From Paenibacillus camerounensis (GTDB lineage: Bacteria; Bacillota; Bacilli; Paenibacillales; Paenibacillaceae): a DNA stretch of 45,996 nt. The stretch is from NCBI RefSeq assembly GCF_000723885.1, contig NZ_CCDG010000001.1:1-45996 (forward strand), given 5' to 3'. Below, piece by piece: positions 37,816 to 45,974 of the stretch. A program made the position numbers and the translations under genes. How positions within the stretch are numbered: the first letter of the stretch is position 1; the number at the start of each line of letters is the position of its first letter. The notes under the pieces were generated by a model. That model was not told the DNA's origin. It searched no databases and saw nothing but the letters and a program-made list of their open reading frames with translations.

Positions 37816-37850
37816 GCGGCTCTACCCAATTGCATAATAGCGGACTTGTG

Positions 37851-37898
37851 GAGTCCTGTAATCTCACTGCGCAGCAGCGGGGATGCAGGGCTCTTTTT
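37851..37898 (+). terminator. Terminator after ligA
   Basis: GAGTCCTG (37851-37858) pairs with CAGGGCTC (37886-37893) with one G-U pair, followed by five T. Confidence 0.65.
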
Positions 37899-37953
37899 CA
37901 TACCCATCCAGCGGCCTGCTTATGCATTAAGAAATATATGAACAACTGATAAT

Positions 37954-37992
37954 TTAATACAACCAGTTACTTATTTTGACATATGGTTAACT
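37954..37992 (+). promoter_or_regulatory. Candidate Pho box upstream of alkaline phosphatase
   Basis: Hexamers at an 11-bp period fit the Bacillus PhoP site of TT[A/C/T]A[C/T]A repeats with 5-bp gaps: TTAATA (37954-37959), a poor AGTTAC (37965-37970), TTGACA (37976-37981) and TTAACT (37987-37992). It lies about 50 bases before the phosphatase start, behind the ligA terminator. No single clear -10 is visible, and TAAGCT at 38002-38007 is one possibility. This predicts induction under phosphate limitation. Confidence 0.6.
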
Positions 37993-38043
37993 TTTCCAAG
38001 CTAAGCTAGGGTAAGAATCACCATAAGGAGGCAGAGGTATACA

Positions 38044-39765
38044 ATGAACAAGCTGATGAAGGGCATTATCTTTGGGGGACTGGCAGCAGCTGTGGTTTCA
38101 GGGGCAACACTCGCCGGAGCGGCACAAAGTACAACGAATGCAGGGGGAACGGCAAAAGCCCAGTCTAAAAATCTAATTGTATTGATTGGCGACGGTATGG
38201 GTCCGGCCCAGATTTCGGCGGCAAGATACTTTCAGCAGTACACCAAGGGTGTCAATCATCTGAATATCGATCCTTATTATGTAGGACAGGCTACTACATA
38301 TGCTGACCGCGGTGAAGACGGCGGGAAGATTGTATCCGGTATCGTTACGGATTCTGCTTCAGCAGGTACTGCCTTTGCCACAGGACACAAAACCTACAAT
38401 GCCGGGATCAGCGTATCTAACGAGGACGTATCCAAGCCTTTTGCTTCTATTATTGAGGCTGCTGAAAGTACCGGTAAAGCAACAGGACTTGTGACGACGG
38501 CCCGTATCACCCATGCCACACCAGCCGTTTACGCATCCCATGTACGCAGCCGTGATAATGAAGCAGCCATTGCCTCGCAGTATCTGGAGAGCGGTGTGGA
38601 TGTGCTGATGGGCGGCGGGAAGCAGTTTTTTGTGACCAAGGAAGAGAAGGGCAAACGGACGGACAAGAGCCTCATCCCTGATTTTAAAGCAAAGGGTTAC
38701 ACCGTGGTTGAGAATACGTCTGCTCTAAATGCGCTTACCTCCAAAAATACCAAGGTACTTGGCCTGTTCGGCAACTCTCATGTTGCCTATGTTCCGGATC
38801 GAACGGCAGAAACACCTAGTCTTGCTGCGATGACCTCCAAGGCGCTGAATATCCTATCCGCTGATAAAGACGGGTTTGTGATGATGATTGAAGGCGGGCG
38901 TATTGACCATGCCGGTCATGCTAACGATCTGCCGACGCTTGTTCAGGAGGCGCTTGATTTCGACGCTGCCTTTAAGACCGCGATTGAATTCGCGAAGAAA
39001 AACGGCAACACCTCCGTTGTAGTTACAGCGGACCATGAGACCGGTGGCCTGTCCCTCTCACGCGATAACATTTACGAAATCAATATCGATCTGTGGAATA
39101 AGCAGAAGCATTCCTCCGAAAGCCTGGCGGCAGATCTTGAAGCGGCCCAGACACCGGAGGAGATCCGCAGCATTGTAACAGCAAATACCTGGATTACGGA
39201 TCTAACCGATGAAGAGGTTACCCAGATTATGAACGGTGACGGTTCCTCCTACAAGCGCGAAGGTGCCTATAATGCGGTCATTTCCAAACGCCTGCTCGTC
39301 GGCTGGTCCGGTCACGGGCACTCGGCAGTGGATGTCGGAGTCTGGGCCTACGGGCCGATTGCAGACAAGGTAAAAGGCCAGGTGGATAACACACAGATTG
39401 CGACTGCTGGTGCAGATATTCTGGGTCTGAATTTGAAGAAGCGTTCAGCTGAGCTGCAGTCCAAATATCTGTATCCTAAGTTTAAAATCAGCCGTGATAA
39501 CGAGGTGCTCTACCCGGCTGAAGCTTTGAGCAAGGCGCTTGGCGGCACGTATAAAGGCGATGCGGCGAACGCGAAGCTGACATTCAAAAACAATGCGGTT
39601 GAGATAAGCCTTACCGGCAAAACAGCCAAGCTGAACGGCAAGACGGCAGCCTATACAGTGGATATCGATAACGGCGTACTGTATCTTCCGCTCACTGCAT
39701 TTAATCAGCTGACGGGTACGACCCTGAAGTGGGATTCCCTGTCCGAACGGCTAATTCTGAGATAG
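38044..39765 (+). CDS. Secreted alkaline phosphatase with C-terminal copper-amine-oxidase-N-like domain
   Basis: A 573-residue phosphomonoesterase. A signal peptide (about 1-27, ending near AGA) exports it. LIGDGMGPAQ (D50) and VTDSASAGTAFATG (nucleophile S104) form the active site. GGRIDHAGHAND and TADHETGG supply zinc and magnesium ligands, and SGHGHSAVDVGV the last histidine. Catalysis ends around 480. The final ~90 residues (FKISRDNEVLYPAEAL onward) resemble the small domains called CuAO-N-like that Paenibacillus often attaches to secreted enzymes. It releases phosphate outside the cell, and needs zinc. Strong AAGGAGG, and 11 bases to the next start. Confidence 0.93.
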   Translation: MNKLMKGIIFGGLAAAVVSGATLAGAAQSTTNAGGTAKAQSKNLIVLIGDGMGPAQISAARYFQQYTKGVNHLNIDPYYVGQATTYADRGEDGGKIVSGIVTDSASAGTAFATGHKTYNAGISVSNEDVSKPFASIIEAAESTGKATGLVTTARITHATPAVYASHVRSRDNEAAIASQYLESGVDVLMGGGKQFFVTKEEKGKRTDKSLIPDFKAKGYTVVENTSALNALTSKNTKVLGLFGNSHVAYVPDRTAETPSLAAMTSKALNILSADKDGFVMMIEGGRIDHAGHANDLPTLVQEALDFDAAFKTAIEFAKKNGNTSVVVTADHETGGLSLSRDNIYEINIDLWNKQKHSSESLAADLEAAQTPEEIRSIVTANTWITDLTDEEVTQIMNGDGSSYKREGAYNAVISKRLLVGWSGHGHSAVDVGVWAYGPIADKVKGQVDNTQIATAGADILGLNLKKRSAELQSKYLYPKFKISRDNEVLYPAEALSKALGGTYKGDAANAKLTFKNNAVEISLTGKTAKLNGKTAAYTVDIDNGVLYLPLTAFNQLTGTTLKWDSLSERLILR

Positions 39766-39776
39766 GGGTGACCCGG

Positions 39777-40496
39777 TTGCTCCAGATACGGGATCTGAAA
39801 AAACAGTTCAGGGTAGACGGCAGAGCAGTACCGATTCTGGATATCCCTGAATGGAATGTTCATAAAGGAGAGCGTATAGCCATTACCGGACCCAGCGGGT
39901 CCGGTAAAAGCACGCTTTTGCATCTGATCAGCGGAATCCTGCGGGCGGACAGCGGCAGTCTGACAGTGGGCGGCCAGCCGCTTCATGAACTGGCAGAAGC
40001 GAAACGGGATGCCTTCAGGGCTGCTAATATCGGTTATATCCTGCAGGATTTTCACCTAATCCCCTCGTTGACTGCCCGGCAGAATATTGAGATCGCGATG
40101 ACCGCAAGGCTTACGGCCAAGGAGCGCAGACGGACCGTTGACGGCTGGCTGGAGCAGGTAGGCTTGGCTGACCGCAGCCGTCACCTGCCTTCCCAACTGT
40201 CGCGCGGCCAGCAGCAGCGGGTAGCCATCGTAAGGGCTCTGGTGAATTACCCTCGGCTTCTGTTGGCCGATGAGCCTACAGGCAGCCTGGACTGGGAGAC
40301 GGCTGACGAGATTTCAGCTCTTCTGCTTGAGCTGAGCAAGGCTCACGGCCACACCTTAATAGTAGTTACTCATGACCTTAATATGGCAGGGCGCTTTCCG
40401 CGATGTTTAAATATCCGGGAGGTGAATGCAGTCAGCCGCGATGCAGTACCGCTGCAGCAGACCGTCCTTCTGCAGCGGGGGGAGATAACTGTATGA
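39777..40496 (+). CDS. ABC transporter ATPase (MacB/LolD type)
   Basis: A 239-residue nucleotide-binding subunit. GPSGSGKSTLLHLI is Walker A, YILQDFHLIPSLTARQNI the Q-loop, LSRGQQQRVAIVRAL the signature and LLLADEPTGSLD Walker B, with the switch H in VVTHD. TTG 39777 is chosen because AGGGGTGA lies just before it. GTG 39768 is the alternative. It follows the phosphatase stop closely and its stop overlaps the permease start (ATGA). As part of this tripartite set it would power a substrate-binding or periplasm-facing process rather than simple channel transport. Confidence 0.9.
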   Translation: MLQIRDLKKQFRVDGRAVPILDIPEWNVHKGERIAITGPSGSGKSTLLHLISGILRADSGSLTVGGQPLHELAEAKRDAFRAANIGYILQDFHLIPSLTARQNIEIAMTARLTAKERRRTVDGWLEQVGLADRSRHLPSQLSRGQQQRVAIVRALVNYPRLLLADEPTGSLDWETADEISALLLELSKAHGHTLIVVTHDLNMAGRFPRCLNIREVNAVSRDAVPLQQTVLLQRGEITV

Positions 40497-41734
40497 GCCT
40501 GTTTCGGCTGACCCTGCGCAATGTGCTGCACCGGCGTTTTTTATCTCTGCTTACCGTCTGTGCGGTAGCTGTTACCGTTGCCTTTATCGTACTGCTTACA
40601 TTGTCACGGGACAGTGTGGAGCAGGGGGCCAAGCAGGGCTACGGCCCTTTTGACCTTGTTATCGGCGCTGCGGGCAGTGAGACCCAGCTTGTGCTTAACA
40701 CTTTTTACCATATCGGTGCACCTAACGGGAACATTCCGCTTGCCGCTTTAGACCAGGCCAGGCAGGATACATCCGTTGCTGAAGCGTATGCGATGACCGC
40801 CGGAGATAACTATAGGGGGTATCCGATAATCGGGCTGGAGTCAGGCTACTTTTTTACAAGGTATGGCGACACCAGACTGCAGGAAGGCTCCATGTATGCC
40901 CATACCGGTGAGACCATTGTCGGAGCTTATGTTGCCGAGTCATTGGGCCTGAAAGTTGGAGACACCTTTTCTGGAGCGCACGGGCTAGTGCAGGTGGAAG
41001 GATCTGAGGCTGAGTCAGCTGCTGGTCATGTTGATGACAATGCGCATGCTGGGGAGCATGGAGAAGAACATGCTCATGACAGCTTTCGTTATACTGTTGC
41101 AGGCATTCTTCCTAAGCTCCATACTCCGGATGACCGTGCTATCTTTACTACTGTGGATTATGCCTGGGCTGTGCATGAACTTGCACCTGAGGACAGGGAG
41201 ATCACTGCGGTATTGGTCAAGCCGGCCAGTCTGCTTGGGGCACATGATCTTAAAGAGGCGCTTGATGGCAGTAATGGGATTCAGGCAGCTTATTCGAGTC
41301 AGGCTGTTTCGGATGTGCTGAACGCAGTGGATCAGGGCTCAAGGCTGCTGGGTATGCTCACGGCAATCTGCGTGCTGCTGGCCGGTATTTCGATTCTGCT
41401 ATCGCTTATTGCCGCAGCGGGTGAACGTACTAAGGATGTCGGCCTGCTGCGTCTGCTCGGAAAATCAAGAGCTTATGTATGGCTTACCTTAACGAGTGAA
41501 GGCTTGCTGGTTACGGTGGCCGGGCTGATCGCCGGCTTGCTGCTCGGTCATCTCGGAGCTTACCTGCTGAAGGATGCGCTATTCGCACAGGCCGGGATTC
41601 AGATTCAGCCGTACCAGTGGACAGCCGGGCATTGGCTGATTGCCGCCGGGGCAGTTGCTATAGGTTTGTTATCCTCGCTCGGGCCTGCTTTCCGGATGTA
41701 CCGGATGCATCCGCTCGCTTTGTTCAAATCCTAG
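40493..41734 (+). CDS. FtsX/MacB-type ABC permease with histidine-rich loop
   Basis: A 413-residue permease. Helix 1 (about 17-38), then a large extracytoplasmic domain (about 40-290), then three helices (about 300-330, 345-375, 380-402) and a final RMHPLALFKS, are the MacB/FtsX layout. GAAGSETQLVLNTFYH is typical of the subgroup that pairs with Zrg-type systems. Within the outer domain residues 179-195 hold five histidines (H179, H185, H189, H193, H195) among D and E, a likely metal-binding loop. Start is coupled to the ATPase gene. It carries the next gene's AGGAGG over its stop codon. Confidence 0.85.
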   Translation: MSLFRLTLRNVLHRRFLSLLTVCAVAVTVAFIVLLTLSRDSVEQGAKQGYGPFDLVIGAAGSETQLVLNTFYHIGAPNGNIPLAALDQARQDTSVAEAYAMTAGDNYRGYPIIGLESGYFFTRYGDTRLQEGSMYAHTGETIVGAYVAESLGLKVGDTFSGAHGLVQVEGSEAESAAGHVDDNAHAGEHGEEHAHDSFRYTVAGILPKLHTPDDRAIFTTVDYAWAVHELAPEDREITAVLVKPASLLGAHDLKEALDGSNGIQAAYSSQAVSDVLNAVDQGSRLLGMLTAICVLLAGISILLSLIAAAGERTKDVGLLRLLGKSRAYVWLTLTSEGLLVTVAGLIAGLLLGHLGAYLLKDALFAQAGIQIQPYQWTAGHWLIAAGAVAIGLLSSLGPAFRMYRMHPLALFKS

Positions 41735-41747
41735 GAGGTACACCGAC

Positions 41748-42695
41748 TTGATACGATTACAGAAAAAGCTGCTTCCAGCACTGACAGCAGCGATGGTTAT
41801 GCTGCTGCTGCAGGCCTGCGGCCAGAATACCCCGGCTGAAGGCCGGGGGGAATCCTTTGCTGCAGTGATGGAGGCGCCCGATCAGTCAGATCGGCCGGCA
41901 GGTATTAGCGGCAATCCGGTTGTGCAGGAGCCAACCGGATTGCCGCAAGCCCCGGTTTCACCTCCGGCAGAGCGGGCTGCTGCTACAGCGATCCCGGCTG
42001 TAAGCAGTTCTCCGGCTGGCGGTGCACCCGGCGCAGCGGAAGTCCGGCAGCAGGAAACGGGTGCTGCTGCGGAAGGGCAGAGCAGCAGGCCCGCCAAGGC
42101 TACAGCTGAGAGCATCACTCCCGGGACACCGGGGCCAGCAGCTGCCCCGGCTTCGGCTGAAGCTGCTGCACAGGTTCCTGCCGGGAAGTCTGGAGGTAAC
42201 GTCTCAGGTACGGCAGCTGCTTTGCCGTCATCCGTTCCTGTATCGCAACCCGCTGCTTCAGCTTCTCCGGGGGTGAGCCCTGTTCAATCTGCAGCAGCGG
42301 CAGCGGAGATTCCGGCAGCAAGTGCTATGGAGGGGCTTACCTCCATTGACTGGAACGGTTTCTTTGATGGCGGCGACCAGACGCGCCCCTCAGAGTATTT
42401 CTGGGATCTTAGCGGCAGCAAGGTCAAAATTAAGGGCTTTATGGGTGAAGTCCTTTCCTTTGAGAAGAACTGGTTTCTGCTGATTCCCGAACCGGGTGCA
42501 GAGTGTCCCTTTGATAACGGGGATGAAACCTACTGGAACAAGATTATGATTGTCTTTGTACCGGCAGGCGACAAGCTCCGCTATACTTCCGGACCGCTGG
42601 AGATAACAGGGCGCCTGGATGTGGGCATCAAGATTGATGAATCAGGCTACAAAACAATGTTCCGGCTGTATGATGCTTCTTATAAAAGCCTGTAA
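41748..42695 (+). CDS. Lipoprotein with Ala/Pro/Ser-rich stalk and DUF3299-like domain
   Basis: A 315-residue lipoprotein. The signal ends in lipobox LQAC, giving a lipid-anchored C24. Residues about 25-194 are low-complexity A/P/S/G/Q, a long flexible stalk. The C-terminal ~120 residues (WNGFFDGG, KVKIKGFMGEVL, NWFLLIPEPGAECPF, LEITGRLDVG) look like DUF3299: a K-V-[RK]-I-x-G-F opening, a strand that ends in P-x-x-G-x-E/A-C, and an I-x-G-x-L strand. DUF3299 lipoproteins go with FtsX-type ABC genes in zinc-regulated operons of Proteobacteria. TTG start after AGGAGG. It is the last gene of the set and has a bidirectional terminator downstream. Confidence 0.7.
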   Translation: MIRLQKKLLPALTAAMVMLLLQACGQNTPAEGRGESFAAVMEAPDQSDRPAGISGNPVVQEPTGLPQAPVSPPAERAAATAIPAVSSSPAGGAPGAAEVRQQETGAAAEGQSSRPAKATAESITPGTPGPAAAPASAEAAAQVPAGKSGGNVSGTAAALPSSVPVSQPAASASPGVSPVQSAAAAAEIPAASAMEGLTSIDWNGFFDGGDQTRPSEYFWDLSGSKVKIKGFMGEVLSFEKNWFLLIPEPGAECPFDNGDETYWNKIMIVFVPAGDKLRYTSGPLEITGRLDVGIKIDESGYKTMFRLYDASYKSL

Positions 42696-42711
42696 AATGA
42701 TCGCCATGATA

Positions 42712-42750
42712 AACAGCCCCCGTTGCCTGTTAAGGTACGGGGGCTGTTTG
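42712..42750. terminator. Bidirectional terminator between converging genes
   Basis: AAACAGCCCCCGT (42712-42724) pairs perfectly with ACGGGGGCTGTTT (42738-42750) around a 13-base loop. The T-run is short on either strand. Confidence 0.85.
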
Positions 42751-42778
42751 GTATTCAAGTTGGGGGAGTTGCCTTCTG

Positions 42779-44053
42779 CTATACCCGTGTGGCGCCCGGC
42801 AGCCAGGCATCCTTATCATAACCCCGCTCTTCCCAGTATCCGGTGTGATCCTGATCAATCAGCTCGATCCGGTTAAGCCATTTAACCGATTTGTAGGCAT
42901 ACATTTGCGGAGTCACCAGACGTACCGGCCCTCCAAGCTGGTTAGGGATAGGCTTACCGTCATGCATTACCGCGACCATCACATCCTCCATGCGGGCCTG
43001 AGGGAGTGTCAGGGAGTCGGTGTATACACCGTCGCCGGAATATAGCTTGACCATGACGGCCTCCTGCTTCACTCCGGCCATATCCAGCAGCTTGGAGAGA
43101 GGCAGGCCTTCCCACGTGTTTTTATATACAGACCAGCCGGTTACACAGTGAAAATCACTGACCTGTACCTCACGCTGCAGCTTAACGAACTCTTCCCAGG
43201 TCCAGGTGAATTTGTTATCCACCAGACCGTCGATCGTGAAGGACCAGTTCGAGTTGTCGAACGCCGGAATCCTGGTTACCGTATATACCCGGAAGCTTCC
43301 CTCTGCACCGCCGCCGATGGGCGGTGATGAAGCTGTCAGCGGAATCGGATCGGGAATAAGGGCGTTAGCATTACTGGCTGCATAATCCGCAGTACCCGGT
43401 ATCTGGAGAGATTTGCCGATCCAGCGGACAAAGGTCGGGCCTACTGTTACCGTAAGTCCTGCTCCTACCGCCAGCTTGATGAAGCCGCGCCGTGTGTATA
43501 CAGGTTGAGGGACAGGAACAGCTGCAGGCTGCTGTGAATCCGCGGGCGTACCAGTATGTTCAGCGGCGCCTGCTTCAATAATGACAGATCGTTTTCGGGG
43601 TTCCTTGAGCCATTTCACCCGCGTGATGGAATGGTAAATGATGATTGGCAGTCCGATCCAGGTCAGCAGGTCATGAATTAGGAGCGCTGCATTGGCCGCT
43701 CTTGGTCCGGCAAGCCTGAACTGCCAAAGTACAATTCCTGATAAAAGCCAGCCGATAAGCAGCACCAGCACGAAGATGACATTTACCTTCTGGGCGGTTT
43801 TCCCGTTTAACCTCTTCCAGTGCTTGGCAGCAAGCACAAGATAATAGATAACCGGGATAAGTAGGACCAGTCCAAAGGCGATATGCGCCCACTTGAGCCA
43901 TACTCTCCCCTCGCCCAGCACTTCCCGCCAGAAGCCGCCTACCAGCAGCAGCCCGCTCACAGCCAGAATAAGTACAAGCCAGGCGTTCCAGCGGTGAATC
44001 GAGACGAGTTTTTTCCCGTACCCTTTCCGGATGTCAGCCAGTATCTTTTTCAA
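42779..44053 (-). CDS. Cytochrome-b561-like / molybdopterin oxidoreductase fusion
   Basis: A 424-residue fusion. Residues 1-150 form four membrane helices with H20, H57, H127 and H141 placed as haem b ligands. A variable linker follows. At 188-193 stands RRGFIK, a twin-arginine motif, then a hydrophobic stretch (194-205). From about 255 the protein is a sulfite-oxidase/YedY-type molybdopterin domain. C303 in DFHCVTGWSVYKNTWEG is the Mo ligand, and RLVTPQMYAYKSVKWL closes the fold. The redox domain should face outside, passing electrons through the membrane haems. The substrate is unknown: MsrP-like methionine-sulfoxide repair and other reactions are possible. TTG start after AAGGAGGG. Confidence 0.88.
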   Translation of the reverse strand: MKKILADIRKGYGKKLVSIHRWNAWLVLILAVSGLLLVGGFWREVLGEGRVWLKWAHIAFGLVLLIPVIYYLVLAAKHWKRLNGKTAQKVNVIFVLVLLIGWLLSGIVLWQFRLAGPRAANAALLIHDLLTWIGLPIIIYHSITRVKWLKEPRKRSVIIEAGAAEHTGTPADSQQPAAVPVPQPVYTRRGFIKLAVGAGLTVTVGPTFVRWIGKSLQIPGTADYAASNANALIPDPIPLTASSPPIGGGAEGSFRVYTVTRIPAFDNSNWSFTIDGLVDNKFTWTWEEFVKLQREVQVSDFHCVTGWSVYKNTWEGLPLSKLLDMAGVKQEAVMVKLYSGDGVYTDSLTLPQARMEDVMVAVMHDGKPIPNQLGGPVRLVTPQMYAYKSVKWLNRIELIDQDHTGYWEERGYDKDAWLPGATRV

Positions 44054-44182
44054 AAGCGATCCCTCCTTCAGCTTCCGGCCACAACGGTTATTTCAAGTTT
44101 GAATTAATTAATTGTACCGCAAAAAAGTACCGTTGAATAATGTGCCCTTTAAGCTGCCGGAAAATAGGTTTGTACTGCGCTG

Positions 44183-44223
44183 AAAAAGCCCGTCCTGCTC
44201 CTGAATGGAGCTGAACGGGCTTT
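44183..44223 (-). terminator. Terminator of the MFS gene
   Basis: On the minus strand AAAGCCCGT pairs with ACGGGCTTT, with GCTCC/GGAGC pairing inside and five T following (44183-44187). It lies just after the MFS stop and upstream of the oxidoreductase, which therefore needs a separate promoter. TACAAT on the minus strand near 44115 is one weak candidate -10. Confidence 0.85.
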
Positions 44224-44256
44224 ATAAAGGTAACGCGGATATAGAAGGGAAAAGTC

Positions 44257-45513
44257 CTATTCAGCCGCCCATTGCTCCAGTTGCTTGTCACCCGGAAGCA
44301 AAAGGGCAAGCAGTCCGAGCAGCGGGAGAAAGCCGCAAGCTACAAACACTGTTGCAATATCGGAGTGGTCAATCAGTTTGCCGATGACTAGAGACCCGAT
44401 ACCGCCTAGTCCAAAAGCAAGGCCGGTAATCAGGCCGGACACGGTGCCGATACTACCCGGAAACAGCATCTGTGCGTACACAACAGTTACCGAGAAGCTG
44501 GAAAGCAACACAAATCCGGAGATAATAAGCAGCACAGCTGCCCAGAACTGGCTCACAAACGGCAGTGCCAAAGCGAGCGGTACTGTACCCAGCATTGAAA
44601 CCAGAATAAGATTGCGCCGTCCGAAGCGGTCAGCAAGCGGTCCGCCAAAAAAAGTGCCTACAGCTCCGGCAGCCAGATACATAAAAATATAGATCTGGGC
44701 TTGCTCAAGCTTCATCCCGTAATGATCCATTAAATAGAAGGAGTAATATCCTCCGATAGAAGCACCGTACCAGGAGCGCACAAATACGATAAAGATCAGA
44801 ATAACCGCAGCAGTAACAACCGCTTTGCGCCGTGCAGGATCTATAACACCTCCCCGGGACCTTTTGCGGAACGTATAACCGGCGCTCAGCATACCGCTGT
44901 ACCACTTGGCCACATACGTCTGGACAGCAATACCGGCTGCGGCGAAAACAGTGAACCCGAGTGCCCCAATCTGCCCGAAGGGAATGAATACCCAGTTAAT
45001 CAGCAGAGGTCCCAAGGATTGGCCGGCATTACCGCCGACTTGGAAAATAGACTGTGACAAGCCCTTGCGCTGTCCTGCCGCCATATGAGCGACACGCATC
45101 CCTTCGGGATGGAAGGCCGCTGATCCGAATCCGACGAGTATGACCGAGAAGATGACCAGTGCATAACTGTCAGCAAAGGCCAGCAGGAACACTCCGGCAA
45201 AGGTACAGCACATTCCAAGCGGCAGAAGAATAGGCCGGGGCTTGCGGTCAGCGGCGAATCCGATTACCGGCTGAATCAGTGATGAGGTCATATTCAGGGC
45301 AAATGCAAGCCAGCCGATCTGGGTGAAGGACAGCAGCAGGTTATCCCTCAGTGTAGGAAACATTGCCGGAATCAAAGCCTGAATTGAATCATTGAACAGA
45401 TGGACAAAGCTGACAGCAAGCAAAATCCTGTAGATAGTAGCCTGTTGCTGACTGCGCTGCTCGCGGACATCAAGAGCAGGTGCAGGAATATCCTGCGTAG
45501 CGTTAGTATTCAT
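44257..45513 (-). CDS. MFS transporter, fosmidomycin-resistance (Fsr) family
   Basis: A 418-residue major facilitator protein with 12 predicted helices. VSFVHLFNDSIQALIPAMFPTLR near the N-terminus, GFAADRKPRPILLPLG (loop 2-3) and GSAAFHPEG are characteristic of the Fsr group, as is ADRFGRR in loop 8-9. Fsr exports fosmidomycin in E. coli, but natural substrates are unclear. A longer frame to 45648 is open but ATG 45513 has AAAGGAGT close before it and begins the homologous region. It stands alone upstream of the rRNA operon, on the opposite strand. Confidence 0.86.
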   Translation of the reverse strand: MNTNATQDIPAPALDVREQRSQQQATIYRILLAVSFVHLFNDSIQALIPAMFPTLRDNLLLSFTQIGWLAFALNMTSSLIQPVIGFAADRKPRPILLPLGMCCTFAGVFLLAFADSYALVIFSVILVGFGSAAFHPEGMRVAHMAAGQRKGLSQSIFQVGGNAGQSLGPLLINWVFIPFGQIGALGFTVFAAAGIAVQTYVAKWYSGMLSAGYTFRKRSRGGVIDPARRKAVVTAAVILIFIVFVRSWYGASIGGYYSFYLMDHYGMKLEQAQIYIFMYLAAGAVGTFFGGPLADRFGRRNLILVSMLGTVPLALALPFVSQFWAAVLLIISGFVLLSSFSVTVVYAQMLFPGSIGTVSGLITGLAFGLGGIGSLVIGKLIDHSDIATVFVACGFLPLLGLLALLLPGDKQLEQWAAE

Positions 45514-45662
45514 TGATACTCCTTTCAATACTCGTAGCTGAAGTTTAATGATGCGGAATACTTCAATAGCTTCTATTGTAGCTACCGCTGGGCATACAGG
45601 GAATACAATTATTGCTCTGAAGCCGCCCGAAAGAGATGTAATAATCATTTTATAAAAAAAAC

Positions 45663-45691
45663 TTGCAATGATACGGTCAGCATGATATATT
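45663..45691 (+). promoter_or_regulatory. rRNA promoter P1
   Basis: TTGCAA (45663-45668), 17-base spacer, TATATT (45686-45691). It lies 87 bases upstream of the second promoter, as expected for tandem rrn promoters in Bacillota. Confidence 0.65.
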
Positions 45692-45748
45692 ATCTCTTGT
45701 GCTTATGAGACATCGACGCCGAGTAAACGGGCTGAGAAAAAAAATAAG

Positions 45749-45778
45749 TTGACAATAATCATCGAAAAATGATATAAT
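45749..45778 (+). promoter_or_regulatory. rRNA promoter P2
   Basis: Consensus TTGACA (45749-45754), 18-base spacer and TATAAT (45773-45778), preceded by an A-rich upstream element. Nearly perfect consensus boxes are usual for rrn operons. Confidence 0.88.
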
Positions 45779-45789
45779 CTAATTCCGGT

Positions 45790-45974
45790 CGTGAAACGAA
45801 TTTTTGAAACGACGGGAGCAAGTTCTTTGAAAACTGAACAAATGGAACGCGTTAGTTTTTACAAGATTCATTTAATGAATCGTCAGTTTCAAAATGAGCA
45901 ATCGCTCTTTTCGATAGTTTTCGGAAGGTTATTTCCCCGGAGTCATTCGGGTGAAGTAGCCGACCGGAAAAACC
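45790..45974 (+). promoter_or_regulatory. rRNA leader with boxA-like antitermination site
   Basis: AGTTCTTTGAAAACTGAACA (45821-45840) is the leader sequence seen before many Bacillota 16S genes and contains the boxA-like core TTCTTTGAAAACT. From 45926 AAGGTTaTTTCC pairs with GGAAAaACCTT, a stem immediately before the mature 5' end that may guide RNase processing. Confidence 0.8.
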
